A DNA stretch of 45,982 nucleotides from JAAFIP01 sp043774625 (lineage in GTDB: Bacteria > Pseudomonadota > Gammaproteobacteria > Burkholderiales > Burkholderiaceae_C), in contig JAYVTG010000060.1 in the NCBI GenBank assembly GCA_043774625.1, forward strand, positions 1 to 45,982. The letters are read 5' to 3'. Below, one piece after another: positions 40,542 to 45,982 of this stretch. Numbering within the stretch: position 1 is the stretch's first letter; each line of letters opens with the position of its first letter. Made by a program: the position numbers and the translations under genes. The notes beneath the pieces were generated by a model. The model ran no database searches. It was not told the DNA's origin and saw nothing but the letters and a program-made list of their open reading frames with translations.

Positions 40542-41312
40542 CTAGCGCCAGTGTCCGTAAGGGCCGGGGCCATAGTAGCCGGGGTTGCCATGCCAGTGCC
40601 CACCACCGCCTGCGCGAATCACAAATGACGTGTTAAACGCAGGCTGGGGATAGTAGGTCACTGGCGGGTTGACATAGACCACTTGCGGGCTGGCGTACAC
40701 CACCGCAGCAGGAGCCTGGGCGATAAAAGTCTGCGGTTGAGACTCTTGGCCAAGCTGCGCCTGGGATTGGGGTTGAAACTGGGGCTGGGTATTTTGTGCA
40801 GGCTGCTGCACCGCCGCTGCAGGCGTTACCTGCAACTGAATCGTCGGGCCTGGGTCTTGCGGCAACTGCACGCTGTACTGCTTACCTGCGTATTCGTACA
40901 CCACCTGATAACCCGTGGTACGGTTTTCCATGAAGTTTTGCGTGCTGCAGCGGTTCACCGTTTGCTGGCTGGTGGTGACTTGTGCGGGGCTGCCACCTTC
41001 GATGCGGTCACCCAAAATAGCGCCGCCCAAAATACCCAAAATCGTTGCCGCCGCACGGCCACTGCCCTGGCCTACGGCATTGCCCATGGCACCACCAGCA
41101 ATGCTGCCCATCAAGGCACCCGCACCCGACTTGGTAGCGGGCACAGCGTTTTGCACCTGCACCAACTCGTGCGCGCATACCTGGCGCGGCACGCTGACCT
41201 GGCTGATCATGGCCGTGCTGGATATGACACGGCCCACCTCTTGCGCTTGTGCGGCAGCAAAAGGCACAACAGCCCATACCAGGGCCGAGGGGAACAGGAG
41301 ACGATTTTTCAT
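40542..41312 (-). CDS. Glycine-zipper 2TM exported protein
   Basis: A 256-residue exported protein. A signal peptide ends near AQAQ (about 24); a Gly-rich double membrane-span region follows (GALMGSIAGGAMGNAVGQG, ILGILGGAILGDRIEGG), the glycine-zipper pattern of SlyB/17-kDa antigen-like envelope proteins. A Gln/Pro-rich segment and a Tyr/Gly/His-rich tail end the protein. There is no lipobox, so it is not an obvious lipoprotein. AGAGG precedes the ATG. Envelope role; exact function unknown. Confidence 0.85.
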   Translation of the reverse strand: MKNRLLFPSALVWAVVPFAAAQAQEVGRVISSTAMISQVSVPRQVCAHELVQVQNAVPATKSGAGALMGSIAGGAMGNAVGQGSGRAAATILGILGGAILGDRIEGGSPAQVTTSQQTVNRCSTQNFMENRTTGYQVVYEYAGKQYSVQLPQDPGPTIQLQVTPAAAVQQPAQNTQPQFQPQSQAQLGQESQPQTFIAQAPAAVVYASPQVVYVNPPVTYYPQPAFNTSFVIRAGGGGHWHGNPGYYGPGPYGHWR

Positions 41313-41435
41313 AACAAACCTCTATTGGTGACAAATCAGGGCATCGCGATTAACGCAGCCTATACAACAGTAACGCAAAACCGCACCAATTGGTAGACAC
41401 TGTAGTCCCCTACAGGTTCCAGCAGGTATGTAAAG

Positions 41436-42734
41436 TTACGGTGTCTGGGCGGTCGCCTTGATGCGGTCTGGCCTGCGGCCTTCCAGGGTTTGCACTTCAA
41501 AAACCCAGCCAGCCGCCTCTATTGCGTCGCCTTTTTGCGGTAATTCACCACTAACTGCCATTAAAAGACCGGCTAAGGTGTTGTAACGGGCTTTATCTTC
41601 TTCAGGCAAGTCGCCGTCAATATGCAGGCGAGACTTGAGTTCTGCTATCGGCATCAGGCCGTCCAACAGCCAACTGCCGTCAGCCTGGTGGGTGGCCCAG
41701 GCGTCGCTCGATGCCTGGGGTTTGAGCTCGCCTGTAATGGCTTCGAGCAGGTCGCGCGGAGTTAACAGGCCTTGCACCACGCCGTATTCGTCCACCACAA
41801 AGACCAGCCGGGCCGACTGGGCACGAAATTGCTCCAAAATCTCCATGCCGCTCAAGGTTTCGGGGATGAAGAGCGTCGGACTGGTAATCGCCTCCAGCGT
41901 CTCATGCCGCTCTGAACGCAGCATGCGCGCCACGCTAACCAGGCCCAGCACGTCGTCCAGCCCACCCCGGCACACCGGAAACCAGCTGTGCGATGTTTTA
42001 ATGCTCGCGTCCTTGGTGCCACCCGCCTTCTCCAGCGCCTGCGCCACCGTCAGACTGGCGTCCAGCCACACAATGTCGCTGCGCGGCGCCATGATGGACG
42101 TGATGGGCCTGTCGTCTAGATGGAAGAGGTTTTGTACCATTTGCCGCTCGTGCGCCTCAATCACGCCCGCGTCCAGGCCTTCGTCCAGGCTGTGGGCCAG
42201 CTCTTCTTCGGTCACGGTGCGGGCGTTGGTGGTGTTGATGCGCAGCACGTTAAGCACGCCCTGGGTGCACATCATCAATAATTTAACAAAGGGCGCGGCC
42301 ACCTTGGCCAGCCAGGCCATGGGAATGGCCATAACGCGCGCCACCGCCTCCGGGTAGAGCAAACCAATGCGTTTGGGCACCAGTTCACCAAAGATGAGGG
42401 TGATGAAGGTAATGACGACCACTACAAAAGTGGTAGCAGCCGGCGCAGCAATGGTGCTGGCTACACCCATATTTTGCAAAAAAATCTTCACGCCCTCGCT
42501 AAACGCGGCCTCGCCCACAATGCCGTTCAGCATGCCAATGCTGGTAATGCCCACCTGCACGGTGGACAGCATTTGCGAGGGGTTTTCGTTCAGCTTTAAA
42601 GCGGCTGCAGCGCCCGCGTCGCCGCTTTCAGCCATGGCCATCAGCCGGGCCTTGCGGCTGGCTGTCAGCGCCAGTTCGCTCATGGCAAAAGCGCCGTTGA
42701 TCAGGGTAAGAATTGCAATCAGGATAAAGTCCAT
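41436..42734 (-). CDS. HlyC/CorC (DUF21-CBS) family membrane protein
   Basis: A 432-residue protein in three parts: a DUF21 membrane domain (about 1-190, FILIAILTLINGAFAMSELA, IFGELVPKRIGLL), a CBS pair (SIMAPRSDIVWLDASLTVAQ; RLVFVVDEYGVVQGLLTPRD) and a C-terminal transporter-associated CorC/HlyC domain. The family is linked to magnesium/cobalt efflux. I set the start at the ATG at 42734 (MDFILIAI); an ATG at 42755 would overlap the divergent apaH start by 2 bp. Confidence 0.9.
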   Translation of the reverse strand: MDFILIAILTLINGAFAMSELALTASRKARLMAMAESGDAGAAAALKLNENPSQMLSTVQVGITSIGMLNGIVGEAAFSEGVKIFLQNMGVASTIAAPAATTFVVVVITFITLIFGELVPKRIGLLYPEAVARVMAIPMAWLAKVAAPFVKLLMMCTQGVLNVLRINTTNARTVTEEELAHSLDEGLDAGVIEAHERQMVQNLFHLDDRPITSIMAPRSDIVWLDASLTVAQALEKAGGTKDASIKTSHSWFPVCRGGLDDVLGLVSVARMLRSERHETLEAITSPTLFIPETLSGMEILEQFRAQSARLVFVVDEYGVVQGLLTPRDLLEAITGELKPQASSDAWATHQADGSWLLDGLMPIAELKSRLHIDGDLPEEDKARYNTLAGLLMAVSGELPQKGDAIEAAGWVFEVQTLEGRRPDRIKATAQTP

Positions 42735-42753
42735 AGGTAAAGGACTGTAGCGC

Positions 42754-43587
42754 ATGGCAACCTATTTGATGGGCGATGTGCAAGGCTGCGACGCAGCACT
42801 GCACGAAATTTTGCAAAAAATCGGCTTTTCAGCCAGCCGAGACACCCTATTTGTACTGGGTGACCTGGTGAACCGGGGGCCCGATTCTGTAGCGGTTTTA
42901 AGGCGCTTGCAGGCCCTGGGCAACGCCGCGCAATGCCTGCTGGGCAACCACGACCTGCACGCTTTGGCCGTGGCCGCAGGCGTGCGACCCGCACACCGCA
43001 CCGACACTTTGGCTGAGCTTTTGAGCGCGCCCGACAGCCCTGCCCTGCTGGACTGGCTGCGCCACCGGCCGCTTGCCATCCTGGAAGGCGATTTTCTGAT
43101 GGTGCATGCAGGTGTGTTGCCGCAATGGACTGCTACACAAACGATAGCTGCTGGCGCAGATGTGGCGCTGGCATTACGCCAAAAAGACTACCAAACCTGG
43201 TTGCACCACATGTACGGCAACCACCCCGCGCAGTGGAGCGACGAGTTGACGGGTAACGACCGTCTGCGCATCATCGTCAACGCCCTGACTCGCCTGCGTT
43301 TTTGCAGCGCGGATGGACTGATGGAGTTTGGCACCAAAGAGGGCGTAGACGGCGCACCCCCAGGCTATATGCCCTGGTTTGACGTGCCAGGGCGGCGCAC
43401 GGCAGATGTCACTGTAGCTTTTGGCCACTGGTCTGCGCTGGGGCTGATCAATCGCCCAAACCTGATAGCACTGGACACGGGCTGCGTGTGGGGCGGATGT
43501 TTGTCAGCGATGCGGATTGACGGCGGACGGCGCGAAGTGTTGCAAGTGCAGTGTGCCCAGGTGCAGCAGCGTGTGAGGCCGGTTTAG
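42754..43587 (+). CDS. apaH: Bis(5'-nucleosyl)-tetraphosphatase (symmetrical) ApaH
   Basis: A 277-residue metallophosphatase that hydrolyses Ap4A to two ADP and can remove Np4 caps from RNA. Phosphoesterase motifs are GDVQGC, GDLVNRGPDS and LLGNHDLH, with the C-terminal GHWSALG and ALDTGCVWGG. Its length is typical. Its ATG is divergent from the CorC-like gene with a gap of at most 19 bp. Confidence 0.95.
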   Translation: MATYLMGDVQGCDAALHEILQKIGFSASRDTLFVLGDLVNRGPDSVAVLRRLQALGNAAQCLLGNHDLHALAVAAGVRPAHRTDTLAELLSAPDSPALLDWLRHRPLAILEGDFLMVHAGVLPQWTATQTIAAGADVALALRQKDYQTWLHHMYGNHPAQWSDELTGNDRLRIIVNALTRLRFCSADGLMEFGTKEGVDGAPPGYMPWFDVPGRRTADVTVAFGHWSALGLINRPNLIALDTGCVWGGCLSAMRIDGGRREVLQVQCAQVQQRVRPV

Positions 43588-43605
43588 AGGTATAAACTGC
43601 TCTTT

Positions 43606-43647
43606 GTCAGCGTGGGATATGCGCGGGCAGCTATTGATTTTGTAGCG
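43606..43647 (+). repeat. Dispersed element, copy 13
   Basis: Plus-orientation copy 19 bp after the apaH stop, with core GCGCGGGCAGCTATTG. Confidence 0.75.
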
Positions 43648-43699
43648 TTTGTAGGTGTAGCTCTTCAGGTTGCGTGACTGGCCTGGCTCTTCGGGCTGG

Positions 43700-44065
43700 C
43701 GCATGCCGATGGCCTGTGCAGCTACGCGGCTGTCCCCCGGCGTGGGGCTAAGTATCTTCTTGCGTCGTCTTGTACGCGCCTCCTCCTCTTATGCCGCTAC
43801 GCTGCACAGGCCATCGGCATACGCCCCAACTGAGGGGGTTGGCTCGCAATACACCCGCAGCCGCAGCTGCACACAGCCACAGTCACACACAACCGCACTC
43901 CGCCACCCCCCGCCAAGCCACGTGTTTGCGCTGTCAGGCACTGTCCGTGGGCGGATACCGTAGGTGAGGGGGAGCCAGGTACAAAAGCTGACAAGAAGAA
44001 AAGGCCTATACCCTGGCGGAGGACACGAAGGTATCCGCCCACGCACAGTGCCTGACAGCGCAAGC
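43700..44065. repeat. Two-hairpin element, copy 2
   Basis: Hairpin 1 pairs 43700-43730 with 43793-43823 (about 27 of 31). Hairpin 2 pairs 43924-43959 with 44030-44065 (34 of 36). Stems and loops closely match copy 1 at 17261-17612, while the CA-rich spacer differs. It lacks the 31-bp tandem array seen beside copy 1. Confidence 0.85.
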
Positions 44066-44139
44066 ATTCAAACCAACCAAGAAGGCACACCCAAAGCATC
44101 CTACAAACCCACGACAAATCACGTAGAGAGCCAGGATTT

Positions 44140-45982
44140 TCAGCCCGCCTGTTGCAAGAGTTTGCCCTGCGCAGTGATAAAGGCGCTTTTGACAGCAGCG
44201 CCAGGGTTGGCGGCTTGCACTGCGGCGCTGTAGATAGCCAATTGCTCACGCAGAGCAGCATCGCGCTCGGGTGCGTAGTTGGATTTGAAGTCAAGTACCC
44301 ACCACTCTTGCGTTGCGCTGTGTTTCACCAGCCTGTCGATTCTGAGAACGTTACCGTTAACCAGCACCTCCACCTCATTGGCTTGCCAGTCAATCTGCGT
44401 GCTGTCCCACACCCACGCGGCTTCGCCCTGGGTGATGCGCTGGGCGCTGTCGCAGGCTTGCTGGGCCTGTACAGCACTCAGCTGAAACTGTGCACCTACC
44501 GTACTGGCGATTTTGCTTAAATCGACACTGGGGGCGTACAGCTCCAACAAGCGGTGCATGGCCTGGCCGATACGGGAGGCGGCGCTGTCTGGTTCGTTGC
44601 TGGCTGCATTGGTTGCCTTGTCTGGGTCGCGTGCTTGGTCATCTATTCTGGATGATTGCACTGCCGCAGAAGAATGGGTATTCGCTATACTTTTATTAGC
44701 TGCTCGCGCATATTCTATGCTGGTTACCGGCATTATTGGCAGGTAAAAAGCTTCTGTAGCTGCTGTGTTGGCTTTTTGCTGCAACTGCGCTTGGGCGTTG
44801 GCGTCATCCACCGGCCTCGTCACCGCTACGTCTTGCACCAAAGCCGCGTCAATCTGCGCAAAGCGCTGCCAGGGGCTTAAGGGGTCTGCGTTGTGCGGCT
44901 GGCAAGACGAGATGACCAGCGTGTTTTGCGCGCGGGTGGCGGCCACGTACAAAGCATTGGTTTCTTCTCTGGCACGCTCATGCTGCTCGGCTTGCAAGGC
45001 GGCTTGCACGCTGCGCGGGGCGCGCGATTCGCTGGCAATAAAGGCAAACAGCACCGGGGCCGGGCTGGCTGCGGGCCAGTCGATCATCACGTCCATGGTG
45101 CGAGACTTTTCCGCCGGGGCGTCGGTGTCCAGCAGCAAAACGGTGTGGGCTTCCAGCCCCTTGGCACCGTGCACGGTCAGCAGGGCTACTGCGTCGCCCT
45201 GTGCGGCGGCGTTGCCCGGTGCGGGCACGGTGTTGGCTTTGAGCGCGCGCACCCAGGCGTAGGGGGTGACAAAGCGGCCCCCGTCTACGTCTAGCGCGGC
45301 AGCCAGCAAGGCTTGCAGGTTTGTAGCTACGCTTGGGCGCATGTCAGCCGGTGCAGCTGCCATAACGCGTTGCAACACCTGGCGGTGGTGGTACACGGCG
45401 GCTAGCGCGTCGTGCGGCGGCAACTGGCTAAACCAGGCTTGGTAGAGTACCAAATCAGGCGCTAGCCAGCGTAGGTGTTGCGCGAGCAGCTCTGTTTTTG
45501 ATAGTGACTGCCACCAGTTGCACTGATTCTTACGGGCTATGCTGGCGATGCTTGCTAGGTCATCGTCCAGCAAACCAAATAAAGGGGACTTGAGGGCTTG
45601 GGCCAATGCCAGGTCGTTGGTGGGCGAGACTACAGCATCTACCAAGGCCACCACATCTTGCACTTCCATGTGTTCCATGAGTTTGGTTTTTTCAGTCAAG
45701 GCAGACGCGATGCCGATGGTTTGCAGCTCAGCGCGCATGCGTTGCAGGCGGTCGCGTTTGCGCGACAGCACCATCACATCGCCAGCGCGCAAGGCTCTGC
45801 GCGTTGTGCCGTCTGTCACGGTGATGCCACTCGCCAAATGCTGAGCCACCCACTGCGCGGCCTGGCGGCATTCCAGCGTGCGCAGTTCGTCTTCCACCTC
45901 CACGCGCGGCGTGGTCAGGCTGTCGCGCCATTCTGTGCGTTGCTGCACCTCCTGCTTCTCCATCCGCATAACCTGGGGCAGG
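44140..45982 (-). CDS. RecB/AddA-type helicase-nuclease, C-terminal part
   Basis: At least 613 residues of a UvrD-like helicase; the frame stays open to the window edge, so the N-terminal part is missing. Late helicase motifs are LLTVHGAKGLEAHTVLLLDT (motif V region) and NALYVAATRAQ (motif VI). A PD-(D/E)XK nuclease domain ends the protein (IDRLVKHS, WVLDFKS, REQLAIYSAAV). This is the AddA/RecB layout used in double-strand break processing. Two dispersed-repeat copies are embedded in frame. The partner gene (AddB-like) is presumably outside the window. Confidence 0.9.
   Translation of the reverse strand, partial: LPQVMRMEKQEVQQRTEWRDSLTTPRVEVEDELRTLECRQAAQWVAQHLASGITVTDGTTRRALRAGDVMVLSRKRDRLQRMRAELQTIGIASALTEKTKLMEHMEVQDVVALVDAVVSPTNDLALAQALKSPLFGLLDDDLASIASIARKNQCNWWQSLSKTELLAQHLRWLAPDLVLYQAWFSQLPPHDALAAVYHHRQVLQRVMAAAPADMRPSVATNLQALLAAALDVDGGRFVTPYAWVRALKANTVPAPGNAAAQGDAVALLTVHGAKGLEAHTVLLLDTDAPAEKSRTMDVMIDWPAASPAPVLFAFIASESRAPRSVQAALQAEQHERAREETNALYVAATRAQNTLVISSCQPHNADPLSPWQRFAQIDAALVQDVAVTRPVDDANAQAQLQQKANTAATEAFYLPIMPVTSIEYARAANKSIANTHSSAAVQSSRIDDQARDPDKATNAASNEPDSAASRIGQAMHRLLELYAPSVDLSKIASTVGAQFQLSAVQAQQACDSAQRITQGEAAWVWDSTQIDWQANEVEVLVNGNVLRIDRLVKHSATQEWWVLDFKSNYAPERDAALREQLAIYSAAVQAANPGAAVKSAFITAQGKLLQQAG
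44684..44725 (-). repeat. Dispersed element inside AddA-like gene, copy 14
   Basis: Minus-orientation copy read as TSIEYARAANKSIA in the linker before the nuclease domain, in the same frame as the lolD copy. Confidence 0.75.
45465..45506 (+). repeat. Dispersed element inside AddA-like gene, copy 15
   Basis: Plus-orientation copy read on the gene strand as SLSKTELLAQHLRWLA, a third reading frame of the element. Confidence 0.7.

Larger units (their letters stand above)
43588..44139. other. Convergent intergenic region with second hairpin element
   Basis: About 550 bp between apaH (plus) and the AddA-like gene (minus), with a dispersed repeat and copy 2 of the two-hairpin element. No gene is supported. 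Confidence 0.8.

Noticed and set aside
41400..41415. Terminator of the CorC-like gene
   Set aside because: A 6-bp stem CTGTAG/CTACAG is present, but it lies upstream of the glycine-zipper gene's neighbour and has no T-run.

Overview
The window looks like a chromosomal segment of a Burkholderiales bacterium, most likely of the Comamonadaceae (Rhodoferax / Polaromonas / Limnohabitans-like). This is inferred from a Bug/TctC-type binding protein, an RpfE-like gene coupled to recJ, a HiPIP, moderately high GC, and a short dispersed palindromic repeat of a kind I associate with this family. No replication origin, rRNA, prophage, intact insertion sequence or CRISPR array is visible. The right edge cuts a RecB/AddA-type helicase-nuclease gene.

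Layout. 1-673: non-coding repeat area with an 81-bp inverted repeat. 674-4041 (minus): rsmD and an inactive/active pair of M16 peptidases. 4071-5231: ftsY, divergent. 5366-9589: an ynjBCD-like ABC importer plus an YnjF-like CDP-alcohol phosphatidyltransferase. 9666-17108: a tightly packed set of a TVP38-flavoprotein fusion, DUF547, DUF3047, an NDH-2-like flavoprotein, an ATP-grasp enzyme and two tandem YHS lipoproteins; the whole is not a system I recognise. 17109-17663: a hairpin element with tandem repeats. 17664-20352 (minus): SDR, lolC/E, lolD. 20553-25560: a light-linked operon of HiPIP, TIGR03643 protein, photolyase, DUF2256, Fe-S (6-4)-type photolyase and a third photolyase-like flavoprotein. 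25544-26186 (minus): DUF3429 and a Cys-rich mini-protein. 26272-28916: rpfE-like and recJ. 28960-29576 (minus): RelE/ParE-type toxin-antitoxin pair. 29641-30639 (minus): Bug protein. 30754-35255: PHP phosphoesterase, EamA transporter, YciO/Sua5, M50 peptidase, trpS. 35313-37294: response regulator and convergent histidine kinase. 37685-38306 (minus): MazEF. 38542-39993 (minus): serS followed by tRNA-Ser(CGA). 40542-42755 (minus): glycine-zipper protein and a CorC-like protein. 42754-43587: apaH. 43588-44139: second copy of the hairpin element. 44140 to the edge (minus): AddA/RecB-like.

Two repeat families stand out. (1) A ~43-bp element occurs at least 15 times. Seven copies are wholly inside genes and one forms the rpfE-like/recJ stop-start junction. 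In coding sequence it is read in frame: one orientation supplies hydrophobic stretches of signal peptides or membrane helices, the other a short Ala-rich helix. (2) A ~350-bp element made of two consecutive long hairpins occurs twice, each time between convergent genes, and keeps its pairing through changes on both arms.

The two gene clusters most worth experimental attention are the TVP38-FAD/DUF547/DUF3047/FAD/ATP-grasp/2xYHS set and the six-gene photolyase operon, which contains three different photolyase-superfamily proteins and a HiPIP.
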